DNA from: Paralichthys olivaceus
Taxonomy: Eukaryota > Chordata > Actinopteri > Pleuronectiformes > Paralichthyidae
Reading direction: 5' to 3'
DNA length: 64,000 nt
Assembly: GCF_024713975.1 (NCBI RefSeq)
Contig: NC_091116.1
Span: 4,860,463-4,924,462 of the forward strand
Positions 1 through 11,357 of the stretch are shown one piece after another. A program made the translations under genes and the position numbers. The notes under the pieces were generated by a model, which was given only the letters and a program-made list of their open reading frames with translations, was not told the DNA's origin and ran no database searches. Position 1 is the stretch's first letter; each line of letters begins with the position of its first letter.

Positions 1-1205
1 TAAAAGTGAGGAGCAGGATCTTGAATTCTATTCTAAATTTTACCGGGAGCCAATGTAAGGAAGCTAAGACAGGAGTGATATGATCTCTCCTTCTAGTTCC
101 TGTCAGCACTCGTGCTGCAGCATTTTGGACCAACTGGAGACTTTTAACAGTCTTCATGGAGCATCCTGCTAATAGAGAGTTGCAGTAATCTAATCTAGAG
201 GTTACAAACGCGTGGACTGGTTTTTCAGCATCCTGCTTAGACAGGATGTTTCTAATTTTGGTAATATTGCGCAGATGGAAGAAAGCCGTCCTAGACACTA
301 GTTTAATATGGGGGTCAAATGACATGTCTTGGTCGAACAACACTCCAAGGTTCCACACAGTGGAGCTGGAAGCCAGACTGACACCATCCAAAGTGACTAT
401 CTGGTCAGACAGTGTTTCTCTGAGATGTTTAGGGCCAATTACAACAACCTCAGTTTTGTCTGAGTTTAAAAGTAGAACATTTTGGGTCATGCAGGCCTTG
501 GTATCTTTGAGACATTCCTGAAGTTGAAATAGGCGATTAGATTCATCATGCTTCATGGAAATATACAATTTGTTTAGACATAAATCTGGTGCTATGGTTT
601 CAGGACCAGACAATGTATCAGTGTTATTCACTGGGAGGAGGTGGTGGATTTTATCCCTGATGGTTGTAATTTCATTAGTGAAGAAGCTCATGAAGTCATT
701 GCTTCTCACATCTAGAGGAATAGATGGGTCAGTAGAGGTGTGACTTTCTGTCAGCCTGGCTACAGTGCTGAAGAGGAACCTGGGGTTGTTCCTATTTTCT
801 TCTATTAGTAATGAATAATAAGAGGTTTGGGCATTTCTAAGTGCTTTTTTGTCATTTATAAGGCTATTCTTCCAGGCTAGGTGGAAGTCTTGGCGATTGG
901 TGGAACGCCACTTCCTTTCTAGCTTCTGCGATGTCTGTTTTAGAACGCGCGTTTGGGAATTATACCACGGAGCTAATCTCCTCTGACTTAGTTTCTTCTT
1001 TTTTAATAGGGCGACTGCTTCAAGTGCTGTTTTTAGTGAGGCTGCAGTACTATTTACAAAGTTATCAACTAGTGTGGGAGTAAGGTTTTGATAATCTTCT
1101 TGTATTGTACTGAGACATGGCTGAGAGGGAAGTGAGGAGGGGAGCAGTTCTTTAAATTTGTGAACAGTTTTGTCGGATAAAAATCGACTGTAATAGAATT
1201 TCCGT
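1..1205 (-). mobile_element. L2/CR1-type LINE ORF2 fragment, reverse-transcriptase core deleted
   Basis: The minus strand reads as one frame that runs off the left window edge. I checked the same frame at five separated points (codons ending at 211, 433, 586, 874 and 967). Recognisable blocks in order are WYNSQTR (about 967), WKNSLINDKKALRNA (about 874), NSDKTEVVVIGP (about 460-430), AFVTSRLDYCNSLLAGC (about 211-160) and a tail with LASLHWLPV. These are typical of teleost L2/CR1 non-LTR retrotransposons: the linker after the endonuclease, then the C-terminal third of the reverse transcriptase. The stretch APDLCLN is followed directly by KLYISMKHDESN. In intact elements that segment follows the YADD/FADD catalytic motif, so the catalytic core is missing without loss of frame. 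The right edge joins the tandem array near 1205-1220. It is a dead, non-autonomous copy. The family is judged from remembered motifs. Confidence 0.8.
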
Positions 1206-1800
1206 CCAGAATTGACGTAATTAAGAACAATGCAGACACTATCTTTTATTTATTTATTTATTTTTTATTAACACACTGCTATTATTTTGAAAACAACTCT
1301 ACATCTCACATGGAACAAGCTGCAATAGATCAACTACATTCAAACCATAACTGTTCAAATCTACTCTCAAATCCAGCAGTGACACAATCCAGGTGCTTCA
1401 ACAAACCTGTAACACATGACATGGTTTACAAACACACATTCATATAAAGTCTCTTTTGATTTAATGAACAAACACTGAACTGTACAACCACTTACCACTG
1501 TTGATCCTCAATAACACTGGTGGAACAGCTTAGAAGTTTCTTAGGTCCACATGAAGTACAACCTGGTAGACACAATAACACCTGAAACACATGAAGGAAA
1601 TGGAGTTATGGCTCACATGGAGGGACACACACCTAGTTAGCAAGTGCAGCAAGTTTACCCAATAGATTTTTGAGAAGAGAAAAGAATAGAAACATACTCA
1701 CCTGGGACTTTTCCTGGCTGAACAATCACCTTTCTATTGTGACAGAGGCATGACAAGACACAACCCTAACACAATTTCACCACTTTCAACAACAGTCATT

Positions 1801-2379
1801 GTGTTCAAAATAACAGCAGTGTGGAGTTCTATTACTCAAGTCAAACAGGTGGCCCTCATTTAAGGACCAAGGCAGCAAATGTTCTACATGCTAGTTCTAG
1901 TGCATTTGTCTGAAAATCACTGGAACATGGGTCATTGTTCACAACAACAGCATACTTTGATTCAAAAGTATCAAGACAACCAGAAAAGTACTAACCGCTC
2001 AACTACAATCATCTCAAATCCTTTAAAATAGCAACCAAAACCACAAAGACATAGAAGCACGCAGCATCTTCAACATCCAACAACACTAACATAATGGAGT
2101 GGCCACTCCGATCATCCTGGACTATAATACCTGTACACAGGTGACGCAACTTGGTCAAGTCCATGCAACACACATGTGAAGCAGTTCTCAAACACACTGC
2201 TTGTACAACTAAATACAAGTTCAGTGATTCACAGACAAGACACATCTTCTAGCATTTTTCACTTCTTACAATAAATGTTTGACTTTGTAAACAACAATGC
2301 AGACACTATCTTTTTTTTTTTTTTTTTTTCATTTAATTTTTTTATGAACACACTGCTATTATTCTGAACACAACTCTAC
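1801..2379 (+). mobile_element. Tc1-like transposon relic, array copy 1 (internally deleted)
   Basis: The left inverted repeat starts gtgttcaaaataacagcagt at 1801. The right repeat at 2348-2379 reads acacactgctattattctga and is its inverted counterpart. About 270 bp of the transposase region present in copies 2-5 is missing: the sequence jumps near 2050 from the cacaaagac block to the cacgcagcatc block. Only the C-terminal transposase remnants remain. Confidence 0.75.
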
Positions 2380-3222
2380 ATCTCACATGGAACAAGCAGC
2401 AATAGATCAAATACATTCAAACAATAACTGTTCAAATCTACTCACAAATCCAGCAGTGACACAATCCAGGTGCTTCAACAAACCTGTAACACATGACATG
2501 GTTTACAAACACACATTCATATAAAGTCTCTTTTGATTTAATGAACAAACACTGAACTGTACAACCACTTACCACTGTTGATCCTCAGTAACACTGGTGG
2601 AACAGCTTAGAGGTTTCTTAGGTCCACATGAAGTACAACCTGCTAGACACAATAACACATTAACATACAGTAACCAGGACTTATGGCTCACCTGGAGGAA
2701 CACATACCTACTTGCTGCTAAACAACAATCTTTAAAAGCTGATAATCTATTTTAGATCAAACTCACCATTTTCCATGTGGTTCCCTCCCACCACCAAGGA
2801 CTTTCAGTACAATGTCTGGAAGGGGACAGAAGTGGTCGTCTTTATTTTTTTACAACTTTAACAACGTCAGTGTGTACAGATTATTCAGACTATTTGCTCT
2901 TAATACATTACTTACCTCAAACAACATCGCTCCACCTAACGAGTGAGCCGCTGTCCTCATCGGCCCTGTATGACAGACAAAACAATCAAGGGTCTCATTT
3001 AGCAAACACTGTGTGGCATTCATACAAAAACTGGACTTACACAAAACTAAATTACTATTTAGAAAACCATGCAGGTTCACCCAATAGATTTTTGAGAAGA
3101 GAAAAGAACAGAAACATACTCACCTGGGACTTTTCCTGGCTGAACAATCACCTTTCTATTGTGACAGAGGCATGACAAGACACAACCCTAACACAATTTC
3201 ACCACTTTCAACAACAGTCATT

Positions 3223-4073
3223 GTGTTCAAAATAACAGCAGTGTGGAGTTCTATTACTCAAGTCAAACAGGTGGCCCTCATTTAAGGACCAAGGCAGCAA
3301 ATGTTCTACATGCTAGTTCTAGTGCATTTGTCTGAAAATCACTGGAACATGGGTCATTGTACACAACAACCGCATACTTTGATTCAAAAGTATCAAGACA
3401 ACCAGAAAACTACTAACCGCTCAACTTCAATCATCTCAAATCCTTTAAAATAGCAACCAAAACCACAAAGACGTGGAAGACAACAGAACACTACCATTCA
3501 GATGAATCAAACAATAACCTAAATGACACCTATGCAAAGTCCCATTGTTGAAAAATTAACATGTGCTGAAGAGGTTACAATTTTCCTTAAAGGAAAATAC
3601 CACAACATTTTGTGGAGTGATGACATCACCACTGTTCAAACCACAGAACACGGTGAAGCATGGTGGCACAAGCACAATACTTCAAGACATTGTGGTGACT
3701 TATGCCAAAGAGGAGACACCCTTCAAATGTGTGTTTCAACTAGACAACCACCCCAAACACACAAGTAAGCACGCAGCATCTTCAACATCCAACAACACTA
3801 ACATAATGGAGTGGCCACTCCGATCATCCTGGACTACAATACCTGTACACAGGTGACGCAACTTGGTCGACTCCATGCAACACACATGTGAAGCAGTTCT
3901 CAAACACACTGCTCGTACAACTAAATACAAGTTCAGTGATTCACAGACAAGACACATCTTCTAGCATTTTTCCCTTCATACAATTAATGTTTGACTTTGT
4001 AAAAACCAATGCAGACACTGCTATCTTTTATTTTTTTATTAACACACTGCTATTATTCTGAACACAACTCTAC
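3223..4073 (+). mobile_element. Tc1-like transposon relic, array copy 2
   Basis: Inverted terminal repeats lie at 3223-3246 and 4042-4073. Plus-strand translation gives fragments of a Tc1/mariner transposase in several frames: HNILWSDD near 3603, TVKHGGTST near 3645, and VFQLDNHPKHTSK near 3730, matching the family's QDNDPKHTS block around the second catalytic Asp. NNTNIMEWP follows near 3795. The NPIE block that carries the third catalytic acid is not found. Length is about 0.85 kb, against about 1.6 kb for complete Tc1 elements, so the N-terminal DNA-binding part is also gone. It is a pseudogene. Confidence 0.8.
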
Positions 4074-4264
4074 ATCTCACATGGAACAAGCAGCAATAGA
4101 TCAAATACATTCAAACAATAACTGTTCAAATCTACTCACAAATCCAGCAGTGACACAATCCAGGTGCTTCAACAAACCTGTAACACATGACATGGTTTAC
4201 AAACACACATTCATATAAAGTCTCTTTTGATTTAATGAACAAACACTGAACTGTACAACCACTT

Positions 4265-4865
4265 ACCACTGTTGATCCTCAGTAACACTGGTGGAACAGC
4301 TTAGAGGTTTCTTAGGTCCACATGAAGTACAACCTGGTAGACACAATAACACCTGAAACACATGAAGGACATACAGTAACCAGGACTTATGGCTCACCTG
4401 GAGGAACACATACCTATTTGCTGCTAAACAACAATCTTTAAAAGCTGATAATCTATTTTAGATCAAACTCACCATTTTCCATGTGGTTCCCTCCCACCAC
4501 CAAGGACTTTCAGTACAATGTCTGGAAGGGGACAGAAGTGGTCGTCTTTATTTTTTTTACAACTTTAACAACGTCAGTGTGTACAGATTATTCAGACTAT
4601 TTGCTCTTAATACATTACTTACCTCAAACAACATCGCTCCACCTAACCAGTGAGCCGCTGTCCTCATCGGCCCTGTATGACAGACAAAACAATCAAGGGT
4701 CTCATTTAGCATCACTGTGTGGCATTCATACAAAAACTAGACTTACACAAAACTAAATTACTATTTAGAAAACCATGCAGGTGCACCCAATAGATTTTTG
4801 AGAAGAGAAAAGAATAGAAACATACTCACCTGGGACTTTTCCTGGCTGGACATTCACCTTTCTAT
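4265..4865 (-). other. Candidate minus-strand exon relics in array spacer (long class)
   Basis: In the long spacer several short blocks are flanked on the minus strand by good splice signals. Block 1 at 4861-4830 (acceptor cacaatag, donor gtgagtatg) encodes KVNVQPGKVP plus one base. Block 2 near 4674-4625 (acceptor ctgtcatacag, donor gtaagtaatg) encodes PMRTAAHSLGGAMLFE in the matching phase. A third near 4530-4472 has donor gtgagtttg. A last block near 4346-4267 (acceptor gtgtttcag, donor gtaagtgg) encodes CLPGCTSCGPKKP. The blocks recur in spacers 2380-3222 and 7149-8003; short spacers keep only the first and last. I recognise no protein family. The third block does not continue the frame of block 2 without a stop, so a working gene is not demonstrated. 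They may be fossils of a host gene captured in the array. Confidence 0.3.
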
Positions 4866-4928
4866 TGTGACAGAGGCATGACAAGACACAAACCTAACAC
4901 AATTTCACCACTTTCAACAACAGTCATT

Positions 4929-5790
4929 GTGTTCAAAATAACAGCAGTGTGGAGTTCTATTACTCAAGTCAAACAGGTGGCCCTCATTTAAGGACCAAGG
5001 CAGCAAAGGTTCTACATGCTAGTTCTAGTGCATTTGTCTGAAAATCACTGAAACATGGGTCATTGTTCACAACAACAGCATACTTTGATTCAAAAGTATC
5101 AAGACAACCAGAAAAGTACAAACCACTCAACTACAATCATCTCAAATCCTTTAAAATAGCAACCAAAACCACAAAGACGTGGAAGACAACAGAACACTAC
5201 CATTCAGATGAATCAAACAATAACCAAAATGAATCCTACGCAAAGTCCAATTGTTGAAAAATCAACATGTGCTGAAAAGGTTACAATTTTCCTTAAAGGA
5301 AAATACCACAACATTTTGTGGAGTGATGAAGGCAACACTGTTCAAACCACAGAACACTGTGAAGCATGGTGGCACAAGCACAATACTTCAAGACATCATG
5401 TTGCCTTATGCCAAAGAGGAGACACCCTTCAAATGTGTCTTTCAACAAGACAACCACCCCAAACACACAAGTAAGCACGCAGCATCTTCAACATCCAACA
5501 ACACTAACATAATGGAGTGGCCACTCCGATCATCCTGGACTACAATACCTGTACACAGGTGACACAACTTGGTTGAGTCCATGCAACACACATGTGAAGC
5601 AGTTCTCAAACACACTGCTTGTACAACTAAATACAAGTTCAGTGATTCACAGACAAGACACATCTTCTAGCATTTTTCACTTCATACAATAAATGTTTGA
5701 CTTTGTAAACAACAATGCAGAAACTATCTTTTATTTATTATTAATTTTTTATTTATTAACACTGCTATTATTTTGAACACAACTCTACAT
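4929..5790 (+). mobile_element. Tc1-like transposon relic, array copy 3
   Basis: Inverted terminal repeats lie at 4929-4952 and about 5758-5790; the right repeat has a 2-bp loss. The plus-strand frame at 5251-5562 includes TVKHGGTST and CVFQQDNHPKHTSK, the best preserved second-Asp block in the array. The overlapping frame at 5208-5474 has HNILWSDEG. The motifs are therefore split between frames by indels and the third catalytic acid is absent. A C-terminal tail like that of Tc1 (TCEAVLKHTA then TTKYKF) is readable near 5590-5640. Confidence 0.8.
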
Positions 5791-6286
5791 CTCACATGGA
5801 ACAAGCAGCAATAGATCAACTACATTCAAACAATAACTGTTCAAATCTACTCACAAATCCAGCAGTGACACAATCCAGGTGCTTCAACAAACCTGTAACA
5901 CATGACATGGTTTACAAACACACATTCATATAAAGTCTCTTTTGATTTAATGAACAAACACTGAACTGTGCAACCACTTACCACTGTTGATCCTCAGTAA
6001 CACTGGTGGAACAGCTTAGAGGTTTCTTAGGTCCACATGAAGTACAACCTGGTAGACACAATAACACCTGAAACACATGAAGGAAATGGAGTTATGGCTC
6101 ACATGGAGGGACACACACCTAGTTAGCAAGTGCAGCAAGTTTACCCAATAGATTTTTGAGATAAAACAAGAATAGAAACATACTCACCTGGGACTTTTCG
6201 TGGCTGGACATTCACCTTTCTATTGTGACAGAGGTATGACAAGACAGAACCCTAACACAATTTCACCACTTTCAACAACAGTCATT

Positions 6287-7148
6287 GTGTTCAAAATAAC
6301 AGCAGTGTGGAGTTCTATTACTCAAGTCAAACAGGTGGCCCTCATTTAAGGACCAAGGCAGCAAATGTTCTACATGCTAGTTCTAGTGCATTTGTCTGAA
6401 AATCACTGGAACATGGGTCATTGTTCACAACAACAGCATACTTTGATTCAAAAGTATCAAGACAACCAGAAAACTACTAACCGCTCAACTTCAATCATCT
6501 CAAATCCTTTAAAATAGCAACCGGAACCACAAAGACGTGGAAGACAACAGAACACTACCATTCAGATGAATCAAACAATAACCTAAATGACACCTATGCA
6601 AAGTCCAATTGTTCAAAAATCAACATGTGCTGAAGAGGTTACAATTTTCCTTAAAGGAAAATACCACAACATTTTGTGGAGTGATGACATCACCACTGTT
6701 CAAACCACAGAACAATGTGAAGCATGGTGGCACAAGCACAATACTTCAAGACATCGTGGTGACTTATGCCAAAGAGGAGACACCCTTCAAATGTGTCTTT
6801 CAACGAGACAACCACCCCAAACACACAAGTAAGCACGCAGCATCTTCAACATCCAACAACACTAACATAATGGAGTGGCCACTCCGATCATCCTGGACTA
6901 CAATACCTGTACACAGGTGACGCAACTTGGTCGACTCCATGCAACACACATGTGAAGCAGTTCTCAAACACACTGCTTGTACAACTAAATACAAGTTCAG
7001 TGATTCACAGACAAGACACATCTTCTAGCATTTTTCACTCAATACAATAAATGTTTGACTTTGTAAAGAACAATGCAGACACTGCTATCTTTTATTTATT
7101 TATTTATTTTTTATTAACACACTGCTATTATTCTGAACACAACTCTAC
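6287..7148 (+). mobile_element. Tc1-like transposon relic, array copy 4
   Basis: Inverted terminal repeats lie at 6287-6310 and 7117-7148. Transposase remnants match copies 2 and 3: HNILWSDD near 6670 and VFQRDNHPKHTSK near 6796. The frame 6609-6920 is open but joins pieces of different original frames, so it is not a functional transposase. Confidence 0.8.
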
Positions 7149-8003
7149 ATCTCACATGGAACAAGCAGCAATAGATCAAATACATTCAAACAATAACTGT
7201 TCAAATCTACTCACAAATCCAGCAGTGACACAATCCAGGTGCTTCAACAAACCTGTAACACATGACATGGTTTACAAACACACATTGATATAAAGTCTCT
7301 TTTGATTTAATGAACAAACACTGAACTGTACAACCACTTACCACTGTTGATCCTCAGTAACACTGGTGGAACAGCTTAGAGGTTTCTTAGGTCCACATGA
7401 AGTACAACCTGGTAGACACAATAACATCTGAAACACATGAAAGACATACAGTAACCAGGACTTATGGCTCACCTGGAGGAACACATACCTACTTGCTGCT
7501 AAACAACAATCTTTAAAAGCTGATAATCTATTTTAGATAAAACTCACCATTTTCCATGTGGTTCCCTCCCACCACCAAGGACTTTCAGTACAATGTCTGG
7601 AAGGGGACAGAAGTGGTCGTCTTTATTTTTTTTACAACTTTAACAACGTCAGTGTGTACAGATTATTCAGACTATTTGCTCTTAATACATTACTTACCTC
7701 AAACAACATCGCTCCACCTAACGAGTGAGCCGCTGTCCTCATCGGCCCTGTATGACAGACAAAACAATCAAGGGTCTCATTTAGCATCACTGTGTGGCAT
7801 TCATACAAAAACTAGACTTACACAAAACTAAATTACTATTTAGAAAACCATGCAGGTTCACCCAATAGATTTTTGAGAAGAGAAAAGAATAGAAACATAC
7901 TCACCTGGGACTTTTCCTGGCTGGACATTCACCTTTCTATTGTGACAGAGGCATGACAAGACACAACCCTAACACAATTTCACCACTTTCAACAACAGTC
8001 ATT

Positions 8004-8859
8004 GTGTTCAAAATAACAGCAGTGTGGAGTTCTATTACTCAAGTCAAACAGCTGGCCGTCATTTAAGGACCAAGGCAGCAAATGTTCTACATGCTAGTTC
8101 TAGTGCATTTGTCTGAAAATCACTGGAACATGGGTCATTGTTCACAACAACAGCATACTTTGATTCAAAAGTATCAAGACAACCAGAAAACTACTAACCG
8201 CTCAACTACAATCATCTCAAATCCTTTAAAATAGCAACCAAAACCACAAAGACGTGGAAGACAACAGAACACTACCATTCAGATGAATCAAACAATAACC
8301 TAAATGACACCTCTGCAAAGTCCCATTGTTGAAAAATTTACATGTGCTGAAGAGGTTACAATTTTCCTTAAAGGAAAATACCACAACATTTTGTGGAGTG
8401 ATGACATCACCACTGTTCAAACCACAGAACACTGTGAAGCATGGTAGCACAAGCACAATACTTCAAGACATCGTGGTGACTTATGCCAAAGAGGAGACAC
8501 CCTTCAAATGTGTCTTTCAACTAGACAACCACCCCAAACACACAAGTAAGCACGCAGCATCTTCAACATCCAACAACACTAACATAATGGAGTGGCCACT
8601 CCGATCATCCTGGACTACAATACCTGTACACAGGTGACACAACTTGGTCGACTCCATGCAACACACATGTGAAGCAGTTCTCAAACACACTACTTGTACA
8701 ACTAAATAAAAGTTCAGTGATTCACAGACAAGACATCTTCTAGCATTTTTCCCTTCATACAATAAATGTTTGACTTTGTAAAGAACAATGCAGACACTGC
8801 TATCTTTTATTTATTTATTTTTTATTAACACACTGCTATTATTTTGAACACAACTCTAC
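8004..8859 (+). mobile_element. Tc1-like transposon relic, array copy 5
   Basis: Inverted terminal repeats lie at 8004-8027 and 8828-8859. The plus-strand frame 8326-8637 carries TVKHG and VFQLDNHPKHTSK. A tgg-to-tag change near 8445 puts a stop in the overlapping SDD frame that is open in copies 2-4. Otherwise it is like copies 2-4. Confidence 0.8.
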
Positions 8860-9357
8860 ATCTCACATGGAACAAGCTGCAATAGATCAACTACATTCAA
8901 ACAATAACTGTTCAAATCTACTCACAAATCCAGCAGTGACACAATCCAGGTGCTTCAACAAACCTGTAACACATGACATGGTTTACAAACACACATTCAT
9001 ATAAAGTCTCTTTTGATTTAATGAACAAACACTGAACTGTACAACCACTTACCACTGTTGATCCTCAGTAACACTGGTGGAACAGCTTAGAGGTTTCTTA
9101 GGTCCACATGAAGTACAACCTGGTAGACACAATAACACCTGAAACACATGAAGGAAATGGAGTTATGGCTCACATGGAGGGACACACACCTAGTTAGCAA
9201 GTGCAGCAAGTTTACCCAATAGATTTTTGAGATAAAACAAGAATAGAAACATACTCACCTGGGACTTTTCCTGGCTGAACAATCACCTTTCTATTGTGAC
9301 AGAGGCATGACAAGACACAACCCTAACACAATTTCACCACTTTCAACAACAGTCATT

Positions 9358-10060
9358 GTGTTCAAAATAACAGCAGTGTGGAGTTCTATTACTCAAGTCA
9401 AACAGGTGGCCCTCATTTAAGGACCAAGGCAGCAAATGTTCTACATGCTAGTTCTAGTGCATTTGTCTGAAAATCACTGGAACATGGGTCATTGTACACA
9501 ACAACAGCATACTTTGATTCAAAAGTATCAAGACAACTAGAAAAGTACAAACCGCTCAACTACAATCATCTCAAATCCTTTAAAATAACAACCAAAACCA
9601 CAAAGACAAGGGAGACAACAGAACACTACCATTCAGATGAATCAGACAATAACCTAAATGACACCTAAGCAAAGTCCTATTGTTGAAGCATGGTGGCACA
9701 AGCACAATACTTCAAGACATCGTGGTGACTTATGCCAAAGAGGAGACACCCTTCAAATGTGTCTTTCAACAAGACAACCACCCCAAACACACAAGTAAGC
9801 ACGCAGCATCTTCAACATCCAACAACACTAACATAATGGAGTGGCCACTCCGATCATCCTGGACTACAATACCTGTACACAGGTGACACAACTTGGTCGA
9901 TTCCATGCAACACACATGTGAAGCAGTTCTCAAACACACTGCTTGTACAACTAAATACAAGTTCAGTGATTCACAGACAAGACACATCTTCTAGCATTTT
10001 TCACTTCATACAATAAATGTTTGACTTTGTAAACAACAATGCAGACACTGCTTTTTTTTA
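9358..10060 (+). mobile_element. Tc1-like transposon relic, array copy 6, right end lost
   Basis: The left inverted repeat is at 9358-9381. The block between cacctaagcaaagtcc and gaagcatggtggc (about 9665-9690) lacks the SDD segment seen in copies 2-5. VFQQDNHPKHTSK is readable near 9765. The copy runs into T-rich sequence near 10045 and the right inverted repeat is missing, so the array ends inside this element's flank. Confidence 0.75.
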
Positions 10061-10850
10061 TTTTATTTTTTTAAAGAAGCCTCATTTTTAGATTTATTGA
10101 CAGCTGCCATATCCCCCCCGTACACAACATTTAACAATTATTATGTGCTTGTGATAACTGGACTCATTATGTGGCCCTATGAGGCAAACAACATGTAAAA
10201 TCACACCATTGATACAAATCATGATGAGAACAATACAATGTATGAGGCCCAGCAGTCTCCACACTGGAAACCTACCTTCTGATGCTAACACAGGAGTTTC
10301 CAAGAACCTCAGTCCACCGGCCAGATGCACCTCATTGATGACTGATCAGTTAATCACAGTGGAGCTAGAGGAGAGACAAGAGACAAACGGGGACACTACA
10401 GGAAACACCCCCACCCTTAAAACAATGATTAAACACTTACATCACATTTCACTAACTAACAACTACAATCAGTGTATTCATTGCAATGCATTTGCCAACT
10501 AATTACTGCTGCTGGATTCAAAGTGAGCGGCAGACACACAAGTTGTACCACAAGGGAATGTCACTTCACACAAAATGGCTGCCACCACGAGGTGGACAAA
10601 TCAAACAACTGGTGTTACTCAAGCTACCTTCACGCAACACTCACACAGGTGACCAACACAAACGTGGAGTGCAACACCCACCAAACCAAAAGAGTGACAA
10701 TTACACCACCTACAAAGTTGCTGCCATTCACCAACACAAACACCCAACAAACGTGAGCAGACACATACACAGCTCCTGATAGAGATCACGATCAGAAAGC
10801 CTTTAAAACAGCAGGACCATGGGATTTATTATCATCATCAACAACAAACG
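10060..10850. other. Array right flank, no gene recognised
   Basis: ACA-rich sequence with several overlapping open frames on the plus strand (10179-10502, 10472-10756, 10486-10779). Their composition (Thr, His, Asn, Gln) follows base bias rather than a protein family. Apart from the duplicated module I see no supported feature. Confidence 0.5.
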
Positions 10851-10972
10851 ACACAATGTTAAAATGCCATGCTGAGTCCCAGCAGCCTCCACACTGGAAA
10901 CCTACCTTCTGGTCCCGACCAACGCTGAAGCCGCTGGAGGAACTGACACCTTCTGTACTCCACCTCTTCCAT
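10226..10972 (-). other. Duplicated exon-like module flanking the array
   Basis: The sequence tccacactggaaacctacct occurs near 10257 and near 10889, each inside a longer similar block (about 10226-10280 and 10850-10911). On the minus strand both copies place a donor-like agaag/gtaggtttcc at the same spot. Upstream of the right copy an ATG at 10972-10970 opens 22 codons (MEEVEYRRCQFLQRLQRWSG, then PE) that end one base into a codon at 10906. Upstream of the left copy the minus strand reads MHLAGGLRFLETPVLASE up to the same donor. The right copy's phase fits the PMRT block of the array spacers. No homologous family is recognised, and this may be a decayed gene 5' end. Confidence 0.3.
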
Positions 10973-10981
10973 TCGCCTCCA

Positions 10982-11083
10982 CCAATCAGCCTTGCTTGGC
11001 CCCGCCTCCTGCTCATTCCACACACCTGCTCAACACCTATATAAACTCAGCACAGATCACACACATCAAAGGACACGTGAGAG
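10982..11083 (+). promoter_or_regulatory. Promoter-like cluster: CCAAT, GC box, TATATAAA, first donor
   Basis: On the plus strand a CCAAT lies at 10982-10986, a GC-box-like ccccgcctcc near 11000-11009 and TATATAAA at 11038-11045, with classical spacing. A strong donor (gag/gtgagtgag) follows at 11083/11084, which would make a short noncoding first exon starting near 11070. No downstream coding exon was found. The TATA is also readable on the minus strand, about 65 bp upstream of the ATG at 10972, so the direction is uncertain. Confidence 0.35.
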
Positions 11084-11357
11084 GTGAGTGAGTCAACACA
11101 GAGTACCTTCACTTCACACGTGCTGAATTGGGAGCTTTTATTTTGAACCTTCACACAATTAGAATCACATTTCAACACTTTAACTCGAGCCGCTTCTCTT
11201 TTGCTCTAAAATACTTGATCCAAACAAATTGCTACCTCATGCAATTCATGGCCACACACAAACAAAGTGGCTTCATGTGGACACAGTCTATTTGGACTCA
11301 GAGGAATAACATTATTGTCTTTATATAGCACAGTATCACAACAAACAGTTGTCTCAG

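Larger units (their letters stand above)
1210..10060. repeat. Large tandem array: six units of Tc1-like relic plus spacer
   Basis: A landmark (aatgcagacactatctttt and variants) recurs near 1222, 2296, 4007, 5714, 7072 and 8787, with a last copy near 10036. This defines units of about 1.07, 1.71, 1.71, 1.36, 1.71 and 1.25 kb. Each unit holds a Tc1-like relic bounded by inverted terminal repeats, then a spacer. Spacers fall into two size classes: about 497 bp (1303-1800, 5791-6286, 8860-9357) and about 850 bp (2380-3222, 4074-4928, 7149-8003). The short class lacks about 355 bp of internal sequence. Units are very similar, with scattered substitutions and small indels, which suggests recent amplification by unequal exchange. 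Long T or TATT runs (for example 2311-2330) lie just outside the right inverted repeats. No intact protein gene is present; the many short open frames are repeated copies of each other. Confidence 0.9.

Noticed and set aside
1-800. Plus-strand open frames (246-521, 555-743)
   Set aside because: They are antisense shadows of the LINE frame on the minus strand.
3563-9886. Open frames ending in the EWPLRSSW peptide as real small genes
   Set aside because: They are pieces of Tc1 transposase in shifted frames, repeated with the array, lacking the DNA-binding part and the third catalytic acid.
10179-10779. Three overlapping plus-strand frames
   Set aside because: They overlap in different frames and their composition follows the ACA-rich base bias.
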